Assembly (NCBI GenBank): GCA_045599385.1
Contig: JAZRVW010000031.1
Coordinates: 1 to 27,877, forward strand
DNA from: F23-B02 sp045599385
GTDB taxonomy: Bacteria; Bacillota; Clostridia; Oscillospirales; Oscillospiraceae
Reading direction: 5' to 3'
Length of the DNA stretch: 27,877 nt
The notes beneath the pieces are model-generated. The model saw nothing but the letters and a program-made list of their open reading frames with translations. It had not been told where the DNA came from and ran no database searches. This document shows positions 1 through 7,602 of the stretch, one piece after another; position 1 is the stretch's first letter; every line of letters begins with the position of its first letter. Made by a program: the position numbers and the translations under genes.

Positions 1-18
1 CTGTTTAGATGCTGTAAA

Positions 19-1416
19 TTACTTGTTCTTGGACTTTATGTACTCGTCGATGCTCTTTGCACCGGTCTTGCCTGCGCCCATTGCAAGAATAACGGTTGCG
101 GAACCGGTAACTGCGTCGCCGCCGGCGAATACGCCTTCGCGTGCGGTCTGACCGTTCTCGTCAGCCTCGATGCCGCCCTTCTTGGTGACGGTGAGACCCT
201 TGGTGGTGGAACGAATCAGGGGGTTGGGGCTGGTGCCGATTGCAATGATAACTGCATCGCAGGGAAGAATCCAGTTGGAGCCTTCAACTGCAACGGGCTT
301 TCTGCGGCCCTTTTCGTCGGGCTCGCCGAGCTCCATCTTCTGCAGCTCAATACCGGTTACGCGGCCTTCCTCGTCGCCGTGAATGGCGATGGGGTTGTTC
401 AGCAGCTGGAACTCAATGCCCTCAGCCTCTGCATGCTCAACCTCTTCCTTACGTGCGGGCAGCTCATCGCGGCCACGACGGTAGGTGATGTAAACATGCT
501 CGCCGCCAAGACGCTTTGCAACGCGGGATGCGTCCATTGCAACGTTGCCGCCGCCGACAACAGCGACTACCTTGGGGTGCTTGATAGGCGTATCGTAATC
601 GTCACGGTATGCCTTCATGAGATTGGTACGGGTGAGGATTTCGTTTGCGGAGTAAACGCCCAGGAGATTCTCGCCGGGGATATGCAGGAACTGGGGAAGG
701 CCTGCGCCGGAGCCGATGAAGACAGCTTCGTACTTCTCGTCGTCAAACAGCTCGTCAATGGTCATTGCCTTGCCGATAACTGCGTCGGTGACAATCTTGA
801 CACCCATCTTTTCAAGGTTTGCAACCTCGGCTGCAACGATTTCCTTGGGGAGACGGAACTGGGGAATGCCGTAAACCAGAACGCCGCCGGGCTTATGGAA
901 TGCTTCGTAAATGGTTACATCGTAGCCCATCTTGCGCAGGTCGCCTGCACAGGTCAGGGAGGCAGGGCCGGAGCCTACGATGGCGATGCGGTGACCGTTA
1001 GATTCGGGAACCTTAACTTCGTCCTTGACTTCCTTGTTCATGTGGTAGTCGGCAACAAAGCGCTCCAGACGGCCGATGCCGACTGCTTCACCCTTGAGAC
1101 CGCGGACACACTTGCTCTCGCACTGCTTTTCCTGGGGGCATACGCGGCCGCAGACAGCAGGCAGGGAGTTGGTGGAAGTGATGATTTCGTATGCTGCGTC
1201 AAAGTCGCCTGCGGCAACCTTGGCAATAAATTCGGGAATACGTACGGAAACGGGGCAGCCTGTGCGGCAAGGCATATTGTGGCAGTTCAGGCAACGCTTT
1301 GCCTCGTCCATTGCCATTTCGGGAGTGTAGCCGAGAGCGACCTCGTCAAAGTTGCCGGCGCGGACGATAGGATCCTGCTCGGGCATGGGATTCTTTTCCA
1401 TCTTCATATTAGCCAT
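19..1416 (-). CDS. nfnB: NfnB, large subunit of NADH-dependent ferredoxin:NADP+ oxidoreductase (GltD-like flavoprotein)
   Basis: 465 aa. It resembles the glutamate synthase small-chain family. An N-terminal iron-sulfur region carries Cys42, 45, 50, 54 and a second set, Cys89, 93, 99, 103. A dinucleotide fold follows (GSGPAS at 148-153, FAD), then a second one (GGGNVAMD near 290, NADPH). The C-terminal GGDAVTG segment is the usual flavin contact. Known role of the family: with NfnA it forms the cytosolic electron-bifurcating transhydrogenase that couples NADH and reduced ferredoxin oxidation to NADP+ reduction. The neighbour decides between this and a stand-alone glutamate synthase subunit: the gene overlaps nfnA by 8 bases (ATGGCTAA), so translation is probably coupled, and no glutamate synthase large subunit is in view. 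A GGAGG site lies about 8 bases before the ATG. Some databases will label it gltA or gltD. Confidence 0.93.
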   Translation of the reverse strand: MANMKMEKNPMPEQDPIVRAGNFDEVALGYTPEMAMDEAKRCLNCHNMPCRTGCPVSVRIPEFIAKVAAGDFDAAYEIITSTNSLPAVCGRVCPQEKQCESKCVRGLKGEAVGIGRLERFVADYHMNKEVKDEVKVPESNGHRIAIVGSGPASLTCAGDLRKMGYDVTIYEAFHKPGGVLVYGIPQFRLPKEIVAAEVANLEKMGVKIVTDAVIGKAMTIDELFDDEKYEAVFIGSGAGLPQFLHIPGENLLGVYSANEILTRTNLMKAYRDDYDTPIKHPKVVAVVGGGNVAMDASRVAKRLGGEHVYITYRRGRDELPARKEEVEHAEAEGIEFQLLNNPIAIHGDEEGRVTGIELQKMELGEPDEKGRRKPVAVEGSNWILPCDAVIIAIGTSPNPLIRSTTKGLTVTKKGGIEADENGQTAREGVFAGGDAVTGSATVILAMGAGKTGAKSIDEYIKSKNK

Positions 1417-2275
1417 TGCGCTTACCTCCGGTCATATTGCAGATATGCTTTGCAGCTTCTGCCTGCTCGTCTTTGTAGAATGCTGCGCGCTTGATGAGGG
1501 AATCAAAGTCAACCTCGTGTGCGTCAAAGTCGGGGCCGTCAACGCAGGCGAACTTGGTCTCGCCGCCAACGATAACACGGCAGCCGCCGCACATACCGGT
1601 ACCGTCGACCATGATGGGGTCGAGGGAGATGATGGTCTTGATGCCGTAGGGACGGGTAACATCGGCCAGGAACTTCATCATGATGTCGGGGCCGATTGCG
1701 ATAACGCGGTCAAACTGGGGCTTGCCCTCTGCGATGTTTGCGTCGATTTCCTGCTTGAGATACTGGGTGGTGAAGCCCTTCTCACCGTAGGTGCCGTCGT
1801 CGGTGCACATGATGAGCTTGTCAGATGCTGCCTTGAGCTCGTCCTTCAGGATAACGATATCAGCACTTCTGAAGCCGCCGATGAAGGTTACTTCGATGCC
1901 CTTTTCGTGCATTTCCTTAGCAATAGGATATGCGATTGCGCAGCCGACGCCGCCGCCGACAACACAGACCTTCTTCAGACCTTCCATCTCGGTAGCCTTG
2001 CCGAGAGGACCGACGAAGTCGGTGATGTAGTCGCCCTGCTCAACGGTGTGGAGCATTCTGGTGGTACGGCCTGCGGCCTGAACCATAACGGTTACGGTAC
2101 CCTTTTCGCGATCATAACCTGCAACGGAAACGGGAGTACGCTCGCCCTGCTCGTCAAGGCGGAAGATGACGAACTGACCTGCCTGAGCGTGCTTTGCAAC
2201 CAGGGGTGCTTCGATTTCGAACAGGCAGATGGTCTTGGCCTCGTTCAGAAATCTCTTAGTTACTACTTTGAACAT
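1409..2275 (-). CDS. nfnA: NfnA, small subunit of NADH-dependent ferredoxin:NADP+ oxidoreductase
   Basis: 288 aa, a ferredoxin-NADP reductase / dihydroorotate dehydrogenase electron-transfer subunit fold. The FAD-binding barrel shows RTPVS at 46-50. The NAD-binding motif GGGVGCA is at 107-113. The [2Fe-2S] site is Cys229, Cys232 and Cys244, with Asp224 just before; in structurally known Nfn the cluster is held by three Cys and one Asp, so the pattern fits Nfn rather than PyrK, which uses four Cys. It acts with NfnB in the cytosol. It is the first gene of a two-gene unit read leftward, with an AGAGGT ribosome site before the ATG and a clear promoter at 2337-2365. Confidence 0.92.
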   Translation of the reverse strand: MFKVVTKRFLNEAKTICLFEIEAPLVAKHAQAGQFVIFRLDEQGERTPVSVAGYDREKGTVTVMVQAAGRTTRMLHTVEQGDYITDFVGPLGKATEMEGLKKVCVVGGGVGCAIAYPIAKEMHEKGIEVTFIGGFRSADIVILKDELKAASDKLIMCTDDGTYGEKGFTTQYLKQEIDANIAEGKPQFDRVIAIGPDIMMKFLADVTRPYGIKTIISLDPIMVDGTGMCGGCRVIVGGETKFACVDGPDFDAHEVDFDSLIKRAAFYKDEQAEAAKHICNMTGGKRNG

Positions 2276-2336
2276 GTCATTACCTCTTGTCTTTTATAAA
2301 ATTTGTATTAAAAAACATACTTAGACAACATTAGAT

Positions 2337-2365
2337 ATTTTACTTTAATTGACTCATAATGTCAA
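2337..2365 (-). promoter_or_regulatory. sigma-A promoter of nfnAB
   Basis: Read on the minus strand: -35 TTGACA (2360-2365), exactly 17 bases, -10 TAAAAT (2337-2342). It sits about 60 bases upstream of the nfnA start and no other gene lies between. Confidence 0.8.
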
Positions 2366-2413
2366 CAACCGAAATTTCGCCAAAAACGCAAAAAAGTCAG
2401 TATTGTCAATACT
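2349..2413. promoter_or_regulatory. cluster of short palindromes upstream of nfnAB and galM, possible operators
   Basis: Three inverted repeats lie between the divergent genes. TTGAC-7-GTCAA (2349-2365) covers the nfn -35 box. CGAAATTTCG (2370-2379) is a perfect 10-base palindrome. AGTATTG-T-CAATACT (2399-2413) is a perfect 15-base odd palindrome. None matches a Rex box well, although Rex is the redox regulator one would expect for nfn. Regulator unknown. Confidence 0.4.
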
Positions 2414-2515
2414 TTGCGGGTTTTTGCTGTTTATATTTTAACAGTCTTTTCGCAAAAGTTTGCCCTTGCTGATATGTTCCGCAGGGTATATATTATACAT
2501 GGTGGTGATAATACC

Positions 2516-3487
2516 GTGATTTACGAAAAAAGCTTTGGCGAAAATTATTCGCTTTTTACACTTGAAAATAAAAACGGACTGAGCATTTCCGTCACAGACC
2601 TGGGTGCGACGGTGCAGAGTATTCTTACGCCCGACAGAAACGGAGCCTTTGCGGACATAGTACTCGGTTACGATACGCCGGAGGAATACCTGATGCACGG
2701 GGATTACCTCGGCGCAACCGTAGGCCGCTATGCAAACAGAATTGCGGGAGCAAGCTTTGAACTCGGCGGCAGGAAGCATAAGCTTACCGCAAACGAAGGG
2801 GAGAATACCCTTCACGGCGGAGTGGGCTTCAGCAAAAAACGCTTTTCCGTTGAATATAAAGATGAGGATACAATTATTTTTGAGCTTGTTTCGCCCGACG
2901 GAGAGGACGGCTTTCCGGGGGAGCTTACCGCAGACGTGCTTTACAGACTCAATGACAATGATGAGCTTCAGATAATTTATTCCGCGTCTTCCACAAAGGA
3001 CACGGTTGTCAATATGTGCAACCACAGCTACTTTAATCTGCGGGGAGAGGGAACAGTGCTTGACCACAGCCTCATGATTAACGCGGACAGCTATACCCCC
3101 GTTGATGAAAAGCTTATTCCCACGGGGGAGATAAAAGAACTTGCGGGCACGGATTTTGATTTCCGAAGTATGCGGAAAATCGAAAAGGGCTTTTATGACC
3201 ATAACTTTGTGCTGAATGAAGGCACCCTATGCGCAGAGGTCTATGACGAAATCAGCGGCAGAACCATGCGCGTTACAACGGATATGCCGGGTGTGCAGTT
3301 CTATGCCGCGGGAATGCTGACAGAGCGCAAGGGGAAAGGCGGTAACGTCTACGGCAAAAATTCGGGCTTCTGCCTTGAAACCCAGTTTTTCCCCGATTCC
3401 CCCAACCGTCCGGAGTTTCCCTCGTGTATATTGAAAAAAGACGAAATTTTTATGAAGAAAACCGTTTATAAATTCGGAGTGAAATAA
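2516..3487 (+). CDS. galM: aldose 1-epimerase (mutarotase)
   Basis: 323 aa from the GTG at 2516. The open frame extends upstream to a TTG at 2414, but the GTG is preceded at a good distance by GGTGGTGAT, one mismatch from the anti-Shine-Dalgarno complement, and the extra 34 residues do not look like family sequence. The enzyme interconverts alpha and beta anomers of aldohexoses, feeding galactose and glucose metabolism in the cytosol. Family residues in GTG numbering: GRYANRI at 71-77, His100 in LHGG, His170 in NHSYFNLRG, and the catalytic base Glu288 in FCLETQ. Length is normal for the family. It is monocistronic with its own terminator. A weak promoter (TTGCTG at 2466, 17 bases, TATATT at 2489) would give a very short leader. 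Confidence 0.9.
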   Translation: MIYEKSFGENYSLFTLENKNGLSISVTDLGATVQSILTPDRNGAFADIVLGYDTPEEYLMHGDYLGATVGRYANRIAGASFELGGRKHKLTANEGENTLHGGVGFSKKRFSVEYKDEDTIIFELVSPDGEDGFPGELTADVLYRLNDNDELQIIYSASSTKDTVVNMCNHSYFNLRGEGTVLDHSLMINADSYTPVDEKLIPTGEIKELAGTDFDFRSMRKIEKGFYDHNFVLNEGTLCAEVYDEISGRTMRVTTDMPGVQFYAAGMLTERKGKGGNVYGKNSGFCLETQFFPDSPNRPEFPSCILKKDEIFMKKTVYKFGVK

Positions 3488-3490
3488 AGA

Positions 3491-3530
3491 AAAATACCGC
3501 AGTATAGTGCTGCGGTATTTTTGCTTTTTA
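3491..3530 (+). terminator. intrinsic terminator after galM
   Basis: Perfect 12-base stem (3491-3502 with 3510-3521), a 7-base loop, then a T-rich tail, starting 3 bases after the stop codon. Confidence 0.9.
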
Positions 3531-3574
3531 CTAATCATACAAATTTAATATGTACATTTTTACATTTATTACAA

Positions 3575-3603
3575 TTGCAATCGTTTTTGGACACGTGTAT
3601 AAT
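3575..3603 (+). promoter_or_regulatory. sigma-A promoter of the tocopherol-cyclase-like gene
   Basis: -35 TTGCAA (3575-3580), 17 bases, -10 TATAAT (3598-3603). The ATG is 56 bases downstream of the -10 box. With galM terminated just upstream, the next gene is a separate transcription unit. Confidence 0.75.
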
Positions 3604-3658
3604 AAATGTATAAACATGTTTAAAAATAAACAATTTTGTAAAGATAGGAGATTATATT

Positions 3659-4801
3659 ATGGCAAACAAGAGCGATATCGTAAGAAACGGCTTCAGACTG
3701 ACCGGACCTCTTGCAAAGAGAGGCTACGACTGGTGGTGGCATAACATGACCGCCATAAACAAGGAAACCGGAGAAGAAAAACCCTTCTTCATTGAGTTCT
3801 TTGTATGCAACCCTGCACTCGCAAAAGATGAACCCGTCATCGTTTGGAACAGACCCGAAGCACAGAAGGCCGGCGAGCGTCCCTCCTATGTCATGGTAAA
3901 GTGCGGCTTCTGGGGCGAAAAGGAAAAGGGCCAGATTCACAATTTCTACGCATGGAAAGACGTTGAAATTCAGAAGGAAGGCCCCATTGACATCAAGGTC
4001 AACGGCTGCCACTGTTCCGAAACTCACATCAGCGGCCACGTTGAAGTAACTCCCGAGCAGGCTGCGGCACATCCCGAATGGATGTCCGATGCAGGTACTA
4101 TGAGCTGGGATCTCTCCGTTGACAAGAACATTACCTACAACGTTGGCTACGGCGCAAGCAAGTTCTTCCGCAAGATCAACTCCTTCGAGATGTTCTGGCA
4201 CGCAGAAGGTATCCGCACCTTCTACAAGGGCACCATCACCCTCAACGGTGTTGAGTACTCTGTAGAGCCCGAAACCTGCTACGGCTACGCAGACAAGAAC
4301 TGGGGCGGCGACTTCACTGAGCCTTGGGTATGGCTCTCCTCCTCCAACCTCAAGAGCCGTATCACAGGCAAGCAGCTCATGAACTCCGTATTTGAAATCG
4401 GCGGCGGCAAGCCCAAGGTATTCGGCGTTGCTCTGGACCGCAAGCTTCTGGGCTGCTGCTGGTACGAGGGCGAGGACTTTGAATTTAACTTTGCAAAGTT
4501 CTGGACCGGCTCCCGCACCAAGTTCGACTGCCACGACACCGGCGACGAAATCGTATGGCACGTTGAGCAGACCACCTTCAAGGGCAAGATGATTACCGAT
4601 ATCCGCTGCTGGAAGAAGGACATGATCTATATCAACTACGAGTGTCCCGATGGTCTCAAGCGCTACAACCACCTGAACAACGGCGGCAACGGCACCGGCG
4701 TCATCAAGCTCTATCGCAGAAAGGGCCTGAAGAAGTTCGACGTTATCGACGAGATGGACGCAAAGAACATCGGCTGCGAATACGGTGTATACGACTTCTG
4801 A
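3659..4801 (+). CDS. tocopherol-cyclase-like / lipocalin-like beta-barrel protein, function unknown
   Basis: 380 aa, no signal peptide or membrane segment. I see a beta-rich, Trp-rich protein. The segment YADKNWGG (210-217) followed by PWVW (222-225) resembles the EKNWG..FP..W.W signature of tocopherol cyclase family proteins (VTE1, Pfam Tocopherol_cycl). The N-terminal RGYDWWWHN (21-29) and a substrate-like pocket rich in aromatics also fit a two-barrel cyclase or carotenoid-hydratase (AttH/CrtC) fold. The family assignment is moderate and the reaction is unknown; making tocopherol is not expected in an anaerobic Firmicute. Codons are strongly C-ending (AAC, TTC, GGC, CTC), like the eno gene here and unlike feoB, which suggests high expression. 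AGGAG sits 8 bases before the ATG. It has its own promoter and terminator. Confidence 0.6.
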   Translation: MANKSDIVRNGFRLTGPLAKRGYDWWWHNMTAINKETGEEKPFFIEFFVCNPALAKDEPVIVWNRPEAQKAGERPSYVMVKCGFWGEKEKGQIHNFYAWKDVEIQKEGPIDIKVNGCHCSETHISGHVEVTPEQAAAHPEWMSDAGTMSWDLSVDKNITYNVGYGASKFFRKINSFEMFWHAEGIRTFYKGTITLNGVEYSVEPETCYGYADKNWGGDFTEPWVWLSSSNLKSRITGKQLMNSVFEIGGGKPKVFGVALDRKLLGCCWYEGEDFEFNFAKFWTGSRTKFDCHDTGDEIVWHVEQTTFKGKMITDIRCWKKDMIYINYECPDGLKRYNHLNNGGNGTGVIKLYRRKGLKKFDVIDEMDAKNIGCEYGVYDF

Positions 4802-4817
4802 TTGAATACATAAATAT

Positions 4818-4848
4818 AAAAGAGAGTTGCTTTGCAACTCTCTTTTTT
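4818..4848 (+). terminator. intrinsic terminator
   Basis: 13-base stem (4818-4830 with 4834-4846), TTT loop, six T residues. It ends the tocopherol-cyclase-like transcript. Confidence 0.9.
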
Positions 4849-4937
4849 CATGCCCTGATTGTGCCTCGCATACATTAATAATGAAACTGACGTGAATCTA
4901 CGCGAAAACCCGGGCAAAGCCGGACTGAAATTTCCGG

Positions 4938-4966
4938 TTGACTTTTTCACGTGGTTAGCATATACT
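4938..4966 (+). promoter_or_regulatory. sigma-A promoter of the feo operon
   Basis: -35 TTGACT (4938-4943), exactly 17 bases, -10 TATACT (4961-4966). The -10 box lies inside the first operator repeat, so a bound repressor would block polymerase. Confidence 0.85.
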
Positions 4967-4989
4967 AACTGTAGTTAGCAGAAGCTAAC
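4954..4989. promoter_or_regulatory. two tandem DtxR/MntR-like operators
   Basis: Two 16-base inverted repeats, GTTAGCATATACTAAC (4954-4969) and GTTAGCAGAAGCTAAC (4974-4989), start exactly 20 bases apart, which puts them on the same DNA face (about two helical turns). The TTAG/CTAA half-sites resemble those of DtxR-family metal repressors. The position over the feo -10 box and transcription start suggests iron-dependent repression. The regulator gene is not in the window. Confidence 0.7.
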
Positions 4990-5003
4990 TTGGAGGCGAC
5001 AGC

Positions 5004-5237
5004 ATGACACTTGATAAACTTCAGCCAGGAAAAAAGGCGCAAATCCTCACGGTCGGCGGTGAGGAAAAGCTGCGCTGTCATCTGCTGGACATGGGGCTTA
5101 TACCTCATACTGAGGTGACTGTGCGCAAGACCGCTCCGCTTGGTGATCCCATTGAAATCAGTCTGAGAGGCTACACCATGACACTACGTAAAAGCGATGC
5201 GGCTGAAATTGAGGTTCAGCCCTGCGTGGAGGTGTGA
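5004..5237 (+). CDS. feoA: FeoA, ferrous iron transport accessory protein
   Basis: 77 aa, the usual length of this small SH3-like cytosolic protein. The pattern MTLDKLQPGKKAQI, then LLDMGLIPHTEV near 27-38, then IEISLRGYTMTLRKSDA is typical. FeoA is needed for full FeoB activity, but its exact mechanism is unsettled. GGAGG at 4992-4996 serves the ATG. It is the first gene of feoA-feoB-small protein, with 2 bases to feoB. Confidence 0.93.
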   Translation: MTLDKLQPGKKAQILTVGGEEKLRCHLLDMGLIPHTEVTVRKTAPLGDPIEISLRGYTMTLRKSDAAEIEVQPCVEV

Positions 5238-5239
5238 GC

Positions 5240-7249
5240 ATGGTTATAGCCCTTGTGGGAAATCAGAATTGCGGCAAAACAACGCTTTTTAATCAGCTCA
5301 CGGGCTCAAATCAGCACGTGGGCAACTTTCCGGGCGTAACGGTTGAGCATAAATTCGGCGATATATCAGGCTATAAAAACTGGCAGCTTGTTGATTTGCC
5401 CGGCATTTACTCAATCCGTTCTTATTCTGGAGAGGAGCTTGTGGCGAGAAACTTTATTCTTGACAACGATCCCGATGCCATAATAAACATTGCCGATGCA
5501 ACGAACATTGAGCGAAATCTCTACCTCACACTTCAGCTCATTGAAATGGGGAAGCCCATGGTGCTTGCGCTCAATATGATGGACGAACTGCTTGGAAATC
5601 ACGGCTCCGTTGATGTAGATAAGCTTTCAAAGCGCCTCGGCATTCCCGTTGTGCCCATTTCGGCGGCGAAAAATGACGGTGTTGAGGAGCTTATGGAAAT
5701 TGTGGCGGATACCGCAATGAAAAAGCAGAAGCCGAAAAAAATCGACTTCTGCAAGGCGGGACCCGTTCACCGATGCATACATACGGTGAGCCATGCGGTT
5801 GAGGATAACGCGGAAAGAATAGGAATGCCGCCGCGCTTTGCGGCAACAAGGATAATTGAGCAGGACAGTGAAATAATTAAGCGCCTTGCTCTCGGTGAAA
5901 ACAAGCTTGAGCTTATTGAGTGCGCTGTGCATGAAATGGAAACGGAAAGCGGCCTTGACCGCAACGCAGCCCTTGCGGATATGCGCTACCGTTTTATTGA
6001 GGCAGTCTGCGGCGAAGCTGTCGTCAAGGCACAAGAGAGCAGGGAACAGCTCAGAAGCATTAAAATAGATAAGGTGCTAACCAATAAGTACCTTGCAATT
6101 CCCACCTTTATCGGAATAATGGCGTTCATATTTTGGATGACCTTTGACCTGATAGGTCAGCGCCTTTCGGATTTGCTTTCCGGGGCAATTGACGCGCTTA
6201 CGGCTGCGGCAGATGGGGCGCTGACGGCCTACGGGCTAAACCCCACGGTGCATAGTCTGGTGATTGACGGCGTTTTTGCGGGTGTGGGAAGTGTGCTGAG
6301 CTTTCTGCCCATAATCGTTGTGCTGTTTTTCTTCCTTGCCATTCTTGAGGACACGGGTTATATGGCACGCGTTGCCTTTGTAATGGACAGGCTGCTGAGA
6401 AAAATCGGACTTTCGGGACGCAGCTTTGTGCCGATGCTCATAGGCTTCGGCTGCAGCGTGCCTGCAATCATGGCAACGCGTACGCTGTCCTCGGAGCGTG
6501 ACCGAAAGATGACGCTGATGATTGTGCCGTTTATGAGCTGCAGCGCAAAGATTCCGATTTACGCCATGTTCACGGCGGCATTTTTCCCGGGAAAAAGTGT
6601 GCTTGTAATGACCGCCCTTTACCTCGGAGGAATGCTTGTGGGAGTAATCGCCGCAAAGCTCCTGAGTATGACGGCGTTTACGGGAAATCCCGTGCCGTTT
6701 GTCATGGAGCTTCCGAATTACCGTATGCCCTCGCTGAAAAGCGTCCTGCTGCTCATGTGGGAAAAGGCGTGGGATTTTATTCGCAGGGCATTTACCGTAA
6801 TATTTGTTGCGACTGTCGTGATATGGTTTTTGCAGCATTTTGATGCACGGCTCAATGTTGTTGGCTCCGACAGCACCACAAGCCTGCTGGCTTCCATCGG
6901 CGAATTTATGGCACCGTTTTTTGCGCCCCTGGGCTTCGGCGATTGGCGTATTGTGACATCGCTTGTAACTGGACTCATGGCAAAGGAAGCGGTAATCAGC
7001 ACAATTGGTGTGCTGCTTAACGTGGGAAACGATGCGCTGGCCGCGGCAATTTCGGGGCTGTTCACCGTGCCGTCTGCCCTCAGCTTTCTAAGCTTCTGCC
7101 TGCTTTACACACCCTGCGTTGCGGCAATATCCGCAATTAAGCGGGAACTGAACAGCGGAGCAAAAACACTGTTCATCGTCGTAAGCCAGTGCTGCGTGGC
7201 ATGGCTTGTGTCGTACATTGTATATGTGCTTGCGGGGGTGTTTATATGA
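5240..7249 (+). CDS. feoB: FeoB, ferrous iron permease with N-terminal G domain
   Basis: 669 aa from the ATG at 5240. A GTG at 5234 overlaps the feoA stop but lies one base after the GGAGG at 5228-5232, so the ATG, 7 bases after that site, is preferred. The G domain has GNQNCGKT (7-14), the FPGVT switch I segment, DLPG (52-55) and NMMD (112-115). A helical GDI-like region follows, then the polytopic membrane domain with the two Gate motifs: the FGCSVPAIMATR segment and, near the C-terminus, YTPCVAAISAIKRE. It imports Fe2+ across the cytoplasmic membrane. The length is slightly under many FeoB proteins, but all named parts are present. Confidence 0.95.
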   Translation: MVIALVGNQNCGKTTLFNQLTGSNQHVGNFPGVTVEHKFGDISGYKNWQLVDLPGIYSIRSYSGEELVARNFILDNDPDAIINIADATNIERNLYLTLQLIEMGKPMVLALNMMDELLGNHGSVDVDKLSKRLGIPVVPISAAKNDGVEELMEIVADTAMKKQKPKKIDFCKAGPVHRCIHTVSHAVEDNAERIGMPPRFAATRIIEQDSEIIKRLALGENKLELIECAVHEMETESGLDRNAALADMRYRFIEAVCGEAVVKAQESREQLRSIKIDKVLTNKYLAIPTFIGIMAFIFWMTFDLIGQRLSDLLSGAIDALTAAADGALTAYGLNPTVHSLVIDGVFAGVGSVLSFLPIIVVLFFFLAILEDTGYMARVAFVMDRLLRKIGLSGRSFVPMLIGFGCSVPAIMATRTLSSERDRKMTLMIVPFMSCSAKIPIYAMFTAAFFPGKSVLVMTALYLGGMLVGVIAAKLLSMTAFTGNPVPFVMELPNYRMPSLKSVLLLMWEKAWDFIRRAFTVIFVATVVIWFLQHFDARLNVVGSDSTTSLLASIGEFMAPFFAPLGFGDWRIVTSLVTGLMAKEAVISTIGVLLNVGNDALAAAISGLFTVPSALSFLSFCLLYTPCVAAISAIKRELNSGAKTLFIVVSQCCVAWLVSYIVYVLAGVFI

Positions 7250-7374
7250 TGGAAATTATAATAGTAGCGCTTGTTGTACTGTGGAGTATTTTTGCAATAA
7301 AAAACAGCCGCAGACATGGCTGCGGCGGCGACTGCGCACGGTGCGCTGCAAAGTGCAAGGACAAAGAAAAATAA
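7246..7374 (+). CDS. FeoB-associated Cys-rich small membrane protein
   Basis: 42 aa. The start overlaps the feoB stop (ATGA, 7246-7249), a coupling arrangement; a second in-frame ATG follows directly at 7249. A GGGGGTG stretch at 7234-7240 can act as ribosome site. One membrane helix (about residues 3-17) is followed by a basic patch and a Cys-rich tail CGGDCARCAAKC. Small proteins of this build commonly end feo operons in Firmicutes. An iron handover or FeoC-like role is inferred only from position and the cysteines. Confidence 0.82.
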   Translation: MMEIIIVALVVLWSIFAIKNSRRHGCGGDCARCAAKCKDKEK

Positions 7375-7385
7375 AATAAAAAACG

Positions 7386-7420
7386 AAAAGCTGACAGGAA
7401 AGAGCCTGTCAGCTTTTGTT
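7386..7420. terminator. bidirectional intrinsic terminator between feo and the 42-aa peptide gene
   Basis: Perfect 13-base stem (7386-7398 with 7405-7417), 6-base loop. The plus strand has TTTTGTT after the stem. The minus strand has an even better T-rich run, so it can end both convergent transcripts. Confidence 0.85.
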
Positions 7421-7421
7421 A

Positions 7422-7550
7422 TCAGTATATTGATGCAATGATTATGGCAAGGAAGCTTGCGGCGATTGCCACAGCGGATTCAACAAACCATATCTTTTTT
7501 GCCGAGGCTTCATTCTCGGCAGGATTTTTAAAATCAATATCAGTCTTCAT
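7422..7550 (-). CDS. 42-aa single-pass membrane peptide, unknown
   Basis: Translating 7550 to 7422 on the minus strand gives 42 codons and a TGA. The N-terminus is polar and charged (MKTDIDFKNPAENEASAKK), followed by one hydrophobic helix (about 20-42) that ends in the C-terminal IIIASIY. GGAG lies 6 bases before the ATG. The peptide is flanked by a terminator on each side, and its ribosome site directly follows the terminator of the EF-G-like gene, so it is either reached by read-through or has an unseen promoter. The topology (N-in or N-out) is not clear. No family recognised. Confidence 0.55.
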   Translation of the reverse strand: MKTDIDFKNPAENEASAKKIWFVESAVAIAASFLAIIIASIY

Positions 7551-7561
7551 AGCTTCTCCGA

Positions 7562-7591
7562 AAAACGCAGGGCGATAAAGCCCTGCGTTTT
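7562..7591 (-). terminator. intrinsic terminator after the EF-G-like gene
   Basis: Perfect 12-base stem (7562-7573 with 7580-7591), 6-base loop, five T residues on the minus strand, 11 bases after the stop of the EF-G-like gene. It is immediately followed by the GGAG of the 42-aa gene. Confidence 0.85.
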
Positions 7592-7602
7592 ACTGGTTTT
7601 GA

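Noticed and set aside
379..1494. 371-aa plus-strand frame across nfnB
   Set aside because: Antisense shadow of nfnB with no ribosome site and no recognisable motif; the minus-strand product is unambiguous.
2349..2413. A Rex binding site upstream of nfnAB
   Set aside because: The inverted repeats do not contain the TTGT-GAA / TTC-ACAA arms with the right spacing; kept only as unspecified palindromes.
2414..2515. N-terminal extension of galM from the TTG at 2414
   Set aside because: No ribosome site there, non-homologous-looking residues, and a strong Shine-Dalgarno before the GTG at 2516.
3620..4837. 405-aa minus-strand frame opposite the tocopherol-cyclase-like gene
   Set aside because: Low-complexity Val/Ala/Leu translation, no ribosome site, runs across both the promoter and terminator of the plus-strand gene.
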